Part shown: piece after piece, positions 26,514 through 35,138 of the stretch
How positions within the stretch are numbered: the stretch's first letter is position 1
Layout of the letters: the number at the start of each line of letters is the position of its first letter
Assembly (NCBI RefSeq): GCF_022898935.1
Contig: NZ_JALIRP010000006.1
Span: 248,001-312,000, forward strand
DNA: 64,000 bases
Direction: 5' to 3'
Origin: Paenibacillus mangrovi
GTDB taxonomy: Bacteria; Bacillota; Bacilli; Paenibacillales; Paenibacillaceae
Notes under the pieces: model-generated
What the model saw: the letters and a program-made list of their open reading frames with translations, nothing else
Databases searched by the model: none
What the model was told of the DNA's origin: nothing
Made by a program: the position numbers and the translations under genes

Positions 26514-27014
26514 ATGAGTGAACTGACTGAATTGAAACTAAAAGTCCTCGATCTATTGAATGAGGACGCGAGACGTTCTCCCCTACTTCTCTCTACACTG
26601 CTCGGTGTGGAGGAGGAAGCGGTGAAAGAGGCGATTGCCGAGCTTGAAGCGGACCATGTCATTGTAAAATATGCGGCCGTGGTAAACTGGAGCAAAATTG
26701 AAGAAGAAACGGTTACAGCGCTTATTGAGGTACAGATTACCCCTGAACGCGGACGCGGTTTTGAAGGGATTGCGGAGCGTATTTATTTGTATCCGCAGGT
26801 CAAATCCGTTTATTTGATGTCCGGAGCCTATGATTTGCTCGTCGAAGTGGAAGGCCGCAACTTAAGAGAAGTGGCGAATTTCGTATCCGAGAAGCTATCG
26901 CCGATCGATTCGGTATTGTCTACGAAAACCAACTTTATTTTGAAAAAATATAAACAAGACGGAATTATTTTTGAAGACCGAGAAGAAGATAATCGTCTTA
27001 TAGTCTCACCGTAA
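26514..27014 (+). CDS. Lrp/AsnC-family regulator, probable AlaR-type
   Basis: 166 residues. N-terminal helix-turn-helix (RRSPLLLSTLLGVEEEAVKEAIAELEADHVIVKYAAVV) and a C-terminal RAM/ligand domain with QVKSVYLMSGAYDLLVEVEG. GGAGG lies 6 bases before ATG 26514. An aminotransferase starts 13 bases downstream. The pair matches B. subtilis yugG-yugH (alaR-alaT), so it probably controls alanine transamination in response to an amino acid. Confidence 0.85.
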   Translation: MSELTELKLKVLDLLNEDARRSPLLLSTLLGVEEEAVKEAIAELEADHVIVKYAAVVNWSKIEEETVTALIEVQITPERGRGFEGIAERIYLYPQVKSVYLMSGAYDLLVEVEGRNLREVANFVSEKLSPIDSVLSTKTNFILKKYKQDGIIFEDREEDNRLIVSP

Positions 27015-27027
27015 AGGAAGATGTGTG

Positions 27028-28239
27028 ATGATCGTGAACGAAGATACCAAACAGCAGCAAGTCAAATCAATGGAATCTTACTTATCCCCACTGGTCCGAA
27101 ATATGCCGCCTTCCGGAATCCGCAAGTTTTTTGATCTGGCGAACGGAAGCAAGGATATCATCACGCTCGGCGTAGGCGAACCTGATTTCACGACTCCCTG
27201 GCATGTCCGGGAGGCTTGTGTTTATTCCCTGGAGCGCGGAGTGACAGCATATACTTCCAATGCGGGAATGATCGAACTGCGTGAAGCGATTTCGGATTAT
27301 TTGCATGATAGCTTTCATGTGGCTTACGATCCGAAGGACCAGATCATCGTTACGGTTGGCGGCAGCGAAGCCATCGATCTGGCCTTGCGTGCACTTATTG
27401 TTCCAGGAGACGAAATTCTGATTCCGGAGCCTTGTTATGTACCCTATTCCCCAATCACCTCGATCAGCGGCGGCGTGCCTGTAGGTATCGAAACTTTTGC
27501 CAAGGATGATTTCAAGCTAACAGCGGAATCGCTGGAAGCGAAAATCACACCGAAATCGAAGGTATTAATTCTGTGCTATCCAAGTAATCCGACCGGGTCC
27601 ATCATGACCTACGAAGATTGGCTTCCGATTGCGAAAGTCGTGGAAAAGCATGATCTCATCGTCATTTCCGATGAAATCTATGCCGAACTGACCTATGATC
27701 AAAAGCATGTCAGCTTTGCATCGATCCCGGGGATGAAGGATCGTACGATTCTCGCCAGTGGTTTTTCCAAGGCCTTCGCGATGACAGGTTGGCGAATGGG
27801 ATATGTCTGCGCTCACCCAGAAATTATTTCGGCTATGCTTAAAATCCATCAATATACGATCATGTGCGCTCCGGTGATGGGCCAGGTTGCTGCCCTTGAA
27901 GCGCTCAGAAACGGTATGGAAGAGAAAGACCGGATGATCGAATCGTACAACCAACGCCGGCGGTTGATCGTTCAAGGCTTTCATGATATTGGGCTTGAGT
28001 GCCATGAACCTAAAGGCGCATTTTACGCCTTCCCAAGCATTGCCTCTACTGGGCTCAGCTCCGACGAGTTCGCTCAAAGGCTGCTGCTCGAAGCAAGAGT
28101 CGCTGCTGTTCCTGGTACGGCATTCGGTAACGGCGGCGAAGGATTTCTCCGGTGCTCCTATGCAACTTCCGTTGCCCAATTAACCGAGGCGCTGGACCGG
28201 ATTGGCAAGTTTCTTCACAAGCTTACACAGGAGTCATAA
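27028..28239 (+). CDS. alaT: Class I aminotransferase, probable alanine transaminase AlaT
   Basis: 403 residues, fold type I PLP enzyme. NPTGS, the ISDEIYAELTYD Asp/Tyr region and the PLP lysine in ASGFSKAFAMTGWRMGY are all present, plus a C-terminal FLRCSYA arginine. The sequence order resembles YugH/AlaT and the PatA group. ATG 27028 is preceded by AAAGGAAG. It is the second gene of the Lrp-type regulator operon. The substrate inference rests on that synteny; other keto-acid specificities are possible. Confidence 0.82.
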   Translation: MIVNEDTKQQQVKSMESYLSPLVRNMPPSGIRKFFDLANGSKDIITLGVGEPDFTTPWHVREACVYSLERGVTAYTSNAGMIELREAISDYLHDSFHVAYDPKDQIIVTVGGSEAIDLALRALIVPGDEILIPEPCYVPYSPITSISGGVPVGIETFAKDDFKLTAESLEAKITPKSKVLILCYPSNPTGSIMTYEDWLPIAKVVEKHDLIVISDEIYAELTYDQKHVSFASIPGMKDRTILASGFSKAFAMTGWRMGYVCAHPEIISAMLKIHQYTIMCAPVMGQVAALEALRNGMEEKDRMIESYNQRRRLIVQGFHDIGLECHEPKGAFYAFPSIASTGLSSDEFAQRLLLEARVAAVPGTAFGNGGEGFLRCSYATSVAQLTEALDRIGKFLHKLTQES

Positions 28240-28409
28240 ATGAATCATAATTACAGGATGAACTGGGGCAATGGAGCTTCAGTTCATTCTTTTTAGAGGT
28301 TTATTCTGTTTTTAGAATAAATTAACAAAAATTTCACTTTCTTTTATAAACTTGTATGTTATAATTTTACTTCGGGAGAAACAAAAGACTTGCCAGGGAG
28401 GGATTACCT

Positions 28410-28676
28410 TTGTTTTGTGCTGAATATGATCTGCCATCGTATCGCGGTGACTACATTGCCGAAGGTAATGAGAGCGGTGATTGGTTAACCAAAACGACGG
28501 ATTCTTTGAAGGATCTATCCTTGGAAGATGAAATTTTGATGCTCCGCATGAAGATGGAACAGATATTTTTACAGGAACAGTCGTTCACTTCAGAAATCGT
28601 TATCGAAATCAGCAGTCTGCTGGATTTGAAGATTAACGAATATATGAAATTAAGTCCTAAGAAAAATAAAGCCTAA
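28410..28676 (+). CDS. Spo0E-like aspartyl-phosphate phosphatase
   Basis: 88 residues from a TTG start with GGGAGGG 6-7 bases upstream. The C-terminal half has the Spo0E layout: EDEILMLRMKMEQIF, then a helix ending in SSLLDLKINEY, where the family usually has SQELD-x-LINxY. Such proteins dephosphorylate Spo0A~P and delay sporulation. The Gln-Glu of the usual motif is replaced by Ser-Leu, so activity is not certain. The N-terminal ~35 residues are an extra acidic segment. Monocistronic with its own terminator. Confidence 0.72.
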   Translation: MFCAEYDLPSYRGDYIAEGNESGDWLTKTTDSLKDLSLEDEILMLRMKMEQIFLQEQSFTSEIVIEISSLLDLKINEYMKLSPKKNKA

Positions 28677-28692
28677 GTACATAAAGAAGCTT

Positions 28693-28727
28693 ACCCCCTC
28701 GGCTAAAAGACCGCAGGGGGTTGTTTA
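28693..28727 (+). terminator. Terminator after the Spo0E-like gene
   Basis: ACCCCCT/AGGGGGT stem with CGG/CCG extension around CTAAAAGA, followed by TGTTTATTTG. Confidence 0.8.
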
Positions 28728-28786
28728 TTTGTCTCTCTTATGTATGATATATTGAACCTATTGGGCGAATAGAGGAGGAGCATAGA

Positions 28787-29326
28787 TTGAAGGCATACGG
28801 TAAACTGATGTTGGTTATATTTGCTGTTTTTATGCTTGCAGGTTGTGGGGAAGGCGAGAAACCCGATGTGTCTGTTTTTATGATTGACCAACATTCTGAT
28901 CCGTCAGAAGTAGTAGAGCCGCTCAAGAAAACGCTTCAGGACAAGCTTGGTCAAGGTGTGAAGCTCGAAGTATTTGCAAGTCCCTTGTATAATCCGCAGA
29001 AGCTGATGGTCGAATATGCTGCGGGCGATCATGATATTATGATTTTGCCTGAAGAGGATATGAAGAACTACGGCAAGCTTGGCGGAAATCTGGCGCTGGA
29101 TAATTATTTCGATCCGAAAGCGTATCCAGACGGCGTCTTTGCGAGCAAGGAAGAGAAGGAAGATAAAACGATTGATAATACAGAGCATCTGTACGGTATA
29201 CCAGTGAAGCAGTTGAAGGTTTTCAAGGATCTGAAATACACGCCGGATAAACTGTTTGTGACCATTCCAGTCACTTCGAAACATGTGGACAATGCGGTGA
29301 AAGCGATTAAGGCGATGACAGAGTAA
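28787..29326 (+). CDS. Small lipoprotein, solute-binding-like
   Basis: 179 residues from a TTG start after GAGGAGGAG. The signal peptide ends in FMLAGC, a lipobox. The mature part has DHDIMILPEEDMKNYG and LYGIPVKQLKVF, reminiscent of the hinge and ligand regions of extracellular binding proteins, but it is about half the usual length. No transporter genes lie nearby. It is followed 34 bases later by the cobalamin adenosyltransferase. Function unknown. Confidence 0.75.
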   Translation: MKAYGKLMLVIFAVFMLAGCGEGEKPDVSVFMIDQHSDPSEVVEPLKKTLQDKLGQGVKLEVFASPLYNPQKLMVEYAAGDHDIMILPEEDMKNYGKLGGNLALDNYFDPKAYPDGVFASKEEKEDKTIDNTEHLYGIPVKQLKVFKDLKYTPDKLFVTIPVTSKHVDNAVKAIKAMTE

Positions 29327-29360
29327 CGAGGTAACTACAAAGGGAGGTTCAATCCAAACA

Positions 29361-29930
29361 ATGAAAGTATATACAAGAACGGGCGATGAGGGCCTGACAT
29401 CCGTCATCGGAGGACGAGTATCTAAGGACGATCTGCAAGTGGAAGCTTACGGTACCATCGATGAGCTAAACAGCTACGTCGGGCAGGCTGTCAGCCTTAT
29501 GGAAGGTGAAGCTTTTGAAGATTTGCGGCAGAATCTGCTGGAAATCCAGCATGAGCTGTTTGACTGCGGAGGGGATCTTGCCTTTGTCAAACTAAGTGAG
29601 AGCAGATATAAAGTGACTGCCGAAATGGTGGAGCGGCTGGAGCGCTGGATGGATGCTTATGAGGAAGAAAATCCGAAGCTTGAGCGTTTTATCTTACCGG
29701 GAGGGACTCTGCTGTCGGCCACCCTGCATGTGTGCAGAACCGTATGCCGCCGGGCGGAACGCAGAGTGGTTACCCTGGGACAAACCAAGGAGATTAATCC
29801 GGATGTCCGCCGTTATCTGAACCGTTTGTCGGATTATTTCTTTGTGATTGCCCGCACGGCTAATGCCCGCAGCAGCGTTCCGGATATAGAGTACATCCGC
29901 AGCCAAAAGGTGTTCGGCAACAAGAAATGA
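29361..29930 (+). CDS. pduO: Cob(I)alamin adenosyltransferase, PduO type
   Basis: 189 residues. It begins with KVYTRTGDEGLTSVIGG, the ATP-binding loop of PduO-type enzymes, and contains LERFILPGGT, RTVCRRAER and NRLSDYFFVIAR helices that form the trimer active sites. It adds the adenosyl group to cob(I)alamin. The stop overlaps the start of the next gene (ATGA), so the two are translationally coupled. B. subtilis YvqK is the nearest known relative by memory. Confidence 0.93.
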   Translation: MKVYTRTGDEGLTSVIGGRVSKDDLQVEAYGTIDELNSYVGQAVSLMEGEAFEDLRQNLLEIQHELFDCGGDLAFVKLSESRYKVTAEMVERLERWMDAYEEENPKLERFILPGGTLLSATLHVCRTVCRRAERRVVTLGQTKEINPDVRRYLNRLSDYFFVIARTANARSSVPDIEYIRSQKVFGNKK

Positions 29931-30961
29931 CATCCTATTATCCACCTATTACGTATATCATTCCCGAAGCAGAGGACAGCTGGCTGCTCAAGACCATCCT
30001 GGCCCGGCGCATGCATGTATCAAGGAAACTGCAGTCCAGGCTGAAGCTGACGGAACAAGGCATCATGCTAAACGGGCAGAGAGTATACATCAGTGTAAAG
30101 GTCAGAACCGGCGATGTGGTGGAAATCCGAATGGAGAAGGAGACTTCTGACGATATTTTGCCGCAGCCGATCCCTTTTGAAATCCTTTACGAAGACGAGC
30201 ATATCCTGATTGTGAATAAAGAAGCGGGGATGATCGTCCATCCCACACATGGCCACTACACAGGCACACTGGCAAACGGGGTTGTGTATTATTGGCTTCA
30301 AAAAGGGGAAGCGTACCGCTTCCGCGCTGTGCACCGTCTGGATCAGGAAACGACCGGCGTGCTTGCTATCGCCAAAAATCCATATGTGCACCAGCATATT
30401 TCCGAACAGATGATCCATAACCATGTAGACAAGAAATATTTGGCGATGGTCCATGGAATGCCAAATCCGCAGCAGGGAGAGATCAACGGACCGATCGACA
30501 GGGACCCTGAGGAACCTCACCGCCGGATTGTTACGCCAGACGGGTATCCGTCGCTAACGAAATATAAGGTGCTGCAAAGCTGGGAACAGGGATCACTAGT
30601 CGAGCTTAAGCTGGAAACGGGGAGAACGCATCAAATCCGTGTACATATGACAAGCATCGGCTGCCCACTGATCGGCGATAAGCTGTATCGGCATCCGATT
30701 TATCATGAGCTGGCGGAGACAATTAGTTCGGTCCAAGCGAAAGAAGATCTACAAGACCTTTTGCCGGAAAATGCATGGCAAATCGTACTTCTGGACGATT
30801 CTATTCCGCGCCAGGCGCTGCATGCTTTTGAGCTGTCCTTTGAGCATCCGGTGACGCATGAAAAGATGACTTTTGAGGCGCCGCTGCCAGAGGATATGGC
30901 AAAGCTGCAGCATCAATTGGAATCTGGAAGCTTGACATCTAAATACAACAAAGAGAGTTGA
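29927..30961 (+). CDS. RluA-family RNA pseudouridine synthase
   Basis: 344 residues. The catalytic motif HRLDQETTGVLAIAKN with the essential Asp is present, along with VNKEAGMIVHP and the C-terminal ETGRTHQIRVHM. An S4-like RNA-binding segment lies at the N-terminus (SRKLQSRLKLTEQGIMLNGQ). It isomerises uridine in rRNA or tRNA; the exact site is not predictable. It overlaps pduO by four bases and leads into the ArsC-like gene. Confidence 0.93.
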   Translation: MTSYYPPITYIIPEAEDSWLLKTILARRMHVSRKLQSRLKLTEQGIMLNGQRVYISVKVRTGDVVEIRMEKETSDDILPQPIPFEILYEDEHILIVNKEAGMIVHPTHGHYTGTLANGVVYYWLQKGEAYRFRAVHRLDQETTGVLAIAKNPYVHQHISEQMIHNHVDKKYLAMVHGMPNPQQGEINGPIDRDPEEPHRRIVTPDGYPSLTKYKVLQSWEQGSLVELKLETGRTHQIRVHMTSIGCPLIGDKLYRHPIYHELAETISSVQAKEDLQDLLPENAWQIVLLDDSIPRQALHAFELSFEHPVTHEKMTFEAPLPEDMAKLQHQLESGSLTSKYNKES

Positions 30962-30966
30962 CTGCA

Positions 30967-31326
30967 ATGAGCAAACTTCAAGTGTATCAATATCCTAAAT
31001 GCGGTACCTGCCGCAGCGCTGTCAAATGGCTTCAGGCTCATGGGCATGAACTGGAGCTTCATCATATTATGGAAGAGCCTCCCAAGCCCGAGGTGTTAGC
31101 AAATTTGGTTAAGCTGAGCGGGCTTCCGCTCAAGAAGTTTTTTAATACTAGCGGAGAGGTTTATAAGGAACTAGGCCTGAAAGACAAGCTTTCTTCCATA
31201 GATGAGGAGGAGCAAATCAAGCTGCTGTCATCCAATGGCAAACTGATTAAACGTCCGCTTGTAACAGATGGAAGCAAAGTGACAGTTGGTTTTAAAGAGG
31301 ACCTGTATGAATCCGCTTGGGGATAA
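30967..31326 (+). CDS. ArsC/Spx-family thioredoxin-fold protein
   Basis: 119 residues. Active-site motif PKCGTCRSAVKWL (CxxC), then LKKFFNTSGEVYKELGLKDKL and IKRPLVTDG, the signature of the ArsC-related YusI/YffB group. These are small redox or arsenate-reductase-like proteins. ATG 30967 is 6 bases after the upstream stop. It is the last gene of the coupled cluster pduO-rluA-arsC-like. No arsenic operon genes are present, so a general redox role is more likely. Confidence 0.85.
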   Translation: MSKLQVYQYPKCGTCRSAVKWLQAHGHELELHHIMEEPPKPEVLANLVKLSGLPLKKFFNTSGEVYKELGLKDKLSSIDEEEQIKLLSSNGKLIKRPLVTDGSKVTVGFKEDLYESAWG

Positions 31327-31425
31327 CAGGAAAGAGCCCAAAAGCTCCCCGGAGTTGTGATATACTAGAGGCGTAAATGGCCGACCCTGAAAAGGGAATA
31401 GGGCAGACAAGGGGAGAAACGAAGA

Positions 31426-32313
31426 TTGATACCTAATGATAAACGCCAATCCGTTATGCTGGTTGATGGAATGGCATTATTATTCAGAGCATATTATGCG
31501 ACCGCTACAAGCGGATATATTCGCCGTACGAAGTCAGGAATTCCGACCAATGCGATTTACGGGTTTATACGTTATTTCTGGGATGCCGTTCAAAAATTTG
31601 ACCCAAGCCATGTGATCTGCTGTTGGGACCTCGGAGGCTCAACCTTCCGCGGACAGCAGTTCTCCGCATATAAAGGAAATCGTCCGGAAGCTCCCGACGA
31701 TCTGGTGCCGCAGTTTTCCATTATCCTAGATGTGATGGACAGCATGGGTGTACCGAATATCAGCGCCGAAGGGTACGAAGCCGATGATTGCATCGGCACG
31801 CTGGCGACGCAGTTCAGCAAGGATATGGACGTTATGATTTTATCCGGCGATCATGATCTACTGCAGCTGGTGAGTGATCGCACAACGGTCATTATTATGA
31901 AAAAAGGCCATGGCAATTATAAAGTTTATACTCCGCAGTCCTTGTATGAAGAGAAGCAGCTTCATCCGCGTCAGATTATCGACGTGAAAGCCTTGATGGG
32001 TGATGCGAGCGACAATTATCCGGGAGTTCGCGGCATCGGTGAGAAGACGGCCCACAAGCTGGTTCAGGAATATGGATCGGTTGAGGGTATTCTGGATCAT
32101 CTGGATCAGCTGTCGAAAAGCGTTCGTACCAAAATCGAGACGGACCTGGATATGCTGCATCTGTCCCGCAAGTTGGCGGAAATCCACTGCTCCGTGCCTG
32201 TAGCGTGTGGACTGGAAATCTGCGAGCTGTCGCTTGACGAGAAAACGGTGGCAGATAAATTCGAAGAGCTCGAGATGAAGAGTCTGTGTAACTTGCTTGG
32301 AGTCGTAGTCTAA
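31426..32313 (+). CDS. 5'-3' exonuclease (flap nuclease)
   Basis: 295 residues from a TTG start with GGGGAG 9 bases upstream. Metal-binding acidic residues are visible: VMLVDGMALLFRAYY, YEADDCIGTLA, ILSGDHDLLQLV, and a helix-hairpin-helix GDASDNYPGVRGIGEKTAHKL. It is the free-standing form of the DNA polymerase I 5' nuclease (as in YpcP). Expected role is RNA-primer removal or repair. Monocistronic as far as can be seen. Confidence 0.92.
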   Translation: MIPNDKRQSVMLVDGMALLFRAYYATATSGYIRRTKSGIPTNAIYGFIRYFWDAVQKFDPSHVICCWDLGGSTFRGQQFSAYKGNRPEAPDDLVPQFSIILDVMDSMGVPNISAEGYEADDCIGTLATQFSKDMDVMILSGDHDLLQLVSDRTTVIIMKKGHGNYKVYTPQSLYEEKQLHPRQIIDVKALMGDASDNYPGVRGIGEKTAHKLVQEYGSVEGILDHLDQLSKSVRTKIETDLDMLHLSRKLAEIHCSVPVACGLEICELSLDEKTVADKFEELEMKSLCNLLGVVV

Positions 32314-32539
32314 GTTTTGAAAATGAAGAATAATTGATCATCGCCGGAGATGCTGGCATCACGCTGGCATTTCTTTATTTATATGCCATTTCGAGGGCGA
32401 TTGAATCCGGTGAATATGCGCATCCGAATTGACTTTTTTTGAAGAACTGGGCTATAATGCCCGTGGCTAAGGATAGAATTCATACTTGATACCTCATGAG
32501 AACAAACACAATGAGAAGGTGCAGGAGGGTTTACAAACG

Positions 32540-33421
32540 ATGAGTATTCTGGGAGCAATTGAAGCCGGAGGAACAAAATTTGTATGCGGAATCGGTAAGG
32601 AAGACGGAACCGTGCTTGAGCGGACCAGCTTTCCGACCACAACTCCGGAAGAAACGATGGCGCAGGTCGTAGCTTTTTTCCAAAATAAAGGCGTGGAAGC
32701 CATTGGTATCGGCTCTTTCGGACCGATTGATCCGGTCAAAGGAAGCCCTACATACGGACGAATTACGACAACGCCAAAGCCTTATTGGAGCAATTTCGAT
32801 TTCGTCGGACATATGAGTTCGCATTTTCAGGTACCGATTGAATTTGATACGGACGTGAATGGAGCAGCACTTGGCGAATATACGTGGGGCGCGGCCCAAG
32901 GCTTGGACAGCTGTCTGTATATTACGGTAGGTACAGGCATCGGAGCCGGTGCCGTCGTAGGCGGCGAACTGATCCATGGATTGTCTCATCCGGAAATGGG
33001 ACATATTCTGGTCCGCCGTCATCCGGATGACAAATTCGAAGGCTTCTGTCCTTACCATGGCGACTGCCTTGAAGGTGTAGCTGCAGGACCTTCGCTGTCG
33101 AAGAGATGGGGAGTTCCGGGAGCAGACCTTACTCCGGATCATCCGGCATGGGAAATGGAAGCGTACTATCTCGCGCAGGCACTGATGAATTATATTCTGA
33201 TTCTTTCCCCGCAAAAGATCGTTATGGGCGGCGGAGTGATGAAGCAGCAGCAGCTGTTCCCGCTGATTCATACTAAGCTTCAGGAGCTATTAAGCGGCTA
33301 TGTGCAGCTTCCTGCCATCAGCGAACATATCGCCGACTACATTGTTTCTCCACAGCTTGGAGACAATGCGGGCTTGTGCGGCGCACTGGCACTGGCCAAG
33401 AAGGCGCTAGCAGCAGTATAA
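32540..33421 (+). CDS. ROK-family fructokinase
   Basis: 293 residues. ATP loop GAIEAGGTKFVCGIG at the N-terminus, GSFGPID, catalytic FDTDVNGAALGEY, and a zinc site in HPEMGHILVRRHP...FCPYHGDCLEG (His plus three Cys). The length and zinc site are those of ScrK/GmuE-type fructokinases that make fructose 6-phosphate. GGAGGG precedes ATG 32540. It stands alone with its own terminator. Confidence 0.92.
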   Translation: MSILGAIEAGGTKFVCGIGKEDGTVLERTSFPTTTPEETMAQVVAFFQNKGVEAIGIGSFGPIDPVKGSPTYGRITTTPKPYWSNFDFVGHMSSHFQVPIEFDTDVNGAALGEYTWGAAQGLDSCLYITVGTGIGAGAVVGGELIHGLSHPEMGHILVRRHPDDKFEGFCPYHGDCLEGVAAGPSLSKRWGVPGADLTPDHPAWEMEAYYLAQALMNYILILSPQKIVMGGGVMKQQQLFPLIHTKLQELLSGYVQLPAISEHIADYIVSPQLGDNAGLCGALALAKKALAAV

Positions 33422-33452
33422 TCTCGCGTCTGAATTGCCTATTTATAAACCA

Positions 33453-33491
33453 AAACCAGTCAGCACTTTTTAGTGTTGAACTGGTTTTTTT
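33453..33491 (+). terminator. Terminator after fructokinase
   Basis: AAACCAGT...ACTGGTT stem with CACT/AGTG extension around TTTT, followed by seven T's. Confidence 0.88.
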
Positions 33492-33505
33492 GGTCCAGAA
33501 GGTTT

Positions 33506-33814
33506 CTAATCCGTAAAATATGGCATACCGACGACCAGACGCAGAAACTCCCGAAGTTCCTCTGCCTCGACTTCGCCCAGCTTAAAGGCAAACTCCAGAT
33601 ACCCTGGTTCTTCCACATCATCGGCACCTATGACCGCACTGATCCCCTGCTGCAGATCTGCCACAAGGCTTTTACCATAAAATAATGCGGTAGAGGTTAC
33701 GGCCAGATCGAACCGCTTCAGGGAAGGGCCTATGAAGGTAACGAATCGGGTGGACGTTTGCTCCGTGCTGTCCGCTAAAAAATCCAGTTCTTCATGATGA
33801 GGCATGTTGTCCAA
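33506..33814 (-). CDS. DUF3055-like conserved hypothetical protein
   Basis: Up to 102 residues, cytoplasmic, acidic. It contains TSTRFVTFIGPSLKRFDLAVTST and YLEFAFKLGEVEAEELREFLRLVVGMPYF. I associate this with the DUF3055 family found in Firmicutes; the function is unknown. Two starts compete: TTG 33814, only 3 bases from AAGGAG, and ATG 33805, 12 bases from it. It faces the fructokinase gene. Confidence 0.75.
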   Translation of the reverse strand: MDNMPHHEELDFLADSTEQTSTRFVTFIGPSLKRFDLAVTSTALFYGKSLVADLQQGISAVIGADDVEEPGYLEFAFKLGEVEAEELREFLRLVVGMPYFTD

Positions 33815-33875
33815 TCACTCCTTGAATCTCGGTCTTTTTATTTTGCTATTATAAAACAAAAAGCAAAGATTATCA

Positions 33876-33903
33876 TTGACCATTTAATATGATGTGGTAT
33901 GAT
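33876..33903 (+). promoter_or_regulatory. Promoter before an early terminator
   Basis: TTGACC and TATGAT with a 16-base spacer. An ATTATCATT sequence resembling half a Fur box overlaps the -35. Confidence 0.55.
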
Positions 33904-33933
33904 CATGAATAACAGCATAATAAGATATCGGGG

Positions 33934-33970
33934 AAGCACCTCTCTTGTTTTTCAAGAGGGGTGCTTTTTT
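33934..33970 (+). terminator. Terminator 25-60 nt after a promoter, before the HRDC gene
   Basis: AAGCACCTCTCTTG/CAAGAGGGGTGCTT stem with TTTTT loop and a T6 tail. With the promoter at 33876 it would give a ~60-nt RNA or attenuate the HRDC gene starting at 34002. Confidence 0.88.
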
Positions 33971-34001
33971 GTTGTGCTGATTTTATGGCGGAGGTAGACA
34001 A

Positions 34002-35006
34002 ATGCAAATTGTATTTATGAATCGTCTTGTCAAAGAACATGAAAGCGTTGAAAGATTGGCTGAGGTATGGATTAGTGAAGCCGAGGGTGTATGGCAGCTG
34101 GGATGGAGAGATGTGTCCGGAAACAGAGGGGAGCAAGAGAGCATCTGGTATGAAGGAGGTTCTTGGAATGAGATGCTCCATATTTACCGCCATCAGCTCG
34201 CGGTCAAACTGGGTGAAGGCTTCAGGCCGCTGATTGATGGCATTTGGCATGAAGAGGAAGAGCAGAAGGGCCGCAGTCAGTCAGTTCAGAAGCTCTACTG
34301 CTACAGTGAACTGAACTACAACGAGGAGCTTTATCAAGAACTATGCGCCTGGAGACGGAAAAGAGCAGCAGCTGAACGGAAAGCCCCTTATTTTATCGCA
34401 ACTAACAGACTTCTGCGGCTCATCAGCACTTTTGTGCCTGTGACCGTGGACGAGCTGCTTCAGCTTCCCGGCGTGGGAGAAAATAAAGCTGCTGATTACG
34501 GCGCAGATGTGCTGGAAATTACCGCCGGGCGGGATCGGAATCACAGCTATCCGCTGGATTGGGTTCAGGAACGCCTGGATGAGCAGACCTATGAGTCGTG
34601 GGTATACAAGCAGAAAGAGCTGAAATATAAGCAGGATTTGGAAAAATATCGAACCAAGCAAATGCTGCTCAGAGGCATCTCTGATGGAAAACGTCTGGAA
34701 CAAATGGAACAGGAGAGCAGCCTAAGCAGACGTGAGCTAGTGGAATCGTTGGAACAGCTCGAGAAGGAAGGATATGATGCGGAGCTTCTGATTGCAGCCG
34801 AGCTACTGGAGATGCCGAAGGCCGAGCAGGAGGAGGTTTGGAACGCTTTTATGGAGCTCGGTGATGCGCAATTGAAGCCGGTCCTGCAGCGGGTTTACGG
34901 TCAGGAAGCGGCAGCAGGCCCAGTTATGGAACTGCGGTATGAACGTCTACGCCTCATCCGGATGCGTTTCCGTAGAGAAGCCGAGAGTAGAAGAAACGCG
35001 GGATAG
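34002..35006 (+). CDS. HRDC-domain protein
   Basis: 334 residues. An HRDC domain lies at about 107-170 (YQELCAWRRKRAAAERKAPYFIATNRLLRLI...LLQLPGVGENKAADYG). HRDC domains bind nucleic acid in RecQ helicases and RNase D. No helicase or nuclease motif is present. The C-terminal ~150 residues are charged helices with a predicted winged-helix-like segment (LSRRELVESLEQLEKEGYDAELLIAAELLEM). A helix-rich acidic N-terminus precedes the HRDC. ATG 34002 has AGGTAG rather than a perfect site. Role in nucleic-acid transactions is inferred only. Confidence 0.82.
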   Translation: MQIVFMNRLVKEHESVERLAEVWISEAEGVWQLGWRDVSGNRGEQESIWYEGGSWNEMLHIYRHQLAVKLGEGFRPLIDGIWHEEEEQKGRSQSVQKLYCYSELNYNEELYQELCAWRRKRAAAERKAPYFIATNRLLRLISTFVPVTVDELLQLPGVGENKAADYGADVLEITAGRDRNHSYPLDWVQERLDEQTYESWVYKQKELKYKQDLEKYRTKQMLLRGISDGKRLEQMEQESSLSRRELVESLEQLEKEGYDAELLIAAELLEMPKAEQEEVWNAFMELGDAQLKPVLQRVYGQEAAAGPVMELRYERLRLIRMRFRREAESRRNAG

Positions 35007-35062
35007 TGGACCAAAATCTTTCGGGAACGGGAACGAAAAACGTTTAGGGAAGGGATAACACC

Positions 35063-35114
35063 AAAAAGGACGAAGCGTGCTGCCTGCCGTAAAATCAAAC
35101 CCACACCTTCGTCC
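35063..35114 (-). terminator. Candidate terminator after corA
   Basis: GGACGAAG/CTTCGTCC stem with a 31-base loop; on the minus strand it is followed by TTTTT. The large loop makes it a moderate call. Confidence 0.5.
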
Positions 35115-35138
35115 ATTATATTCAAAACTATGTTCCTT

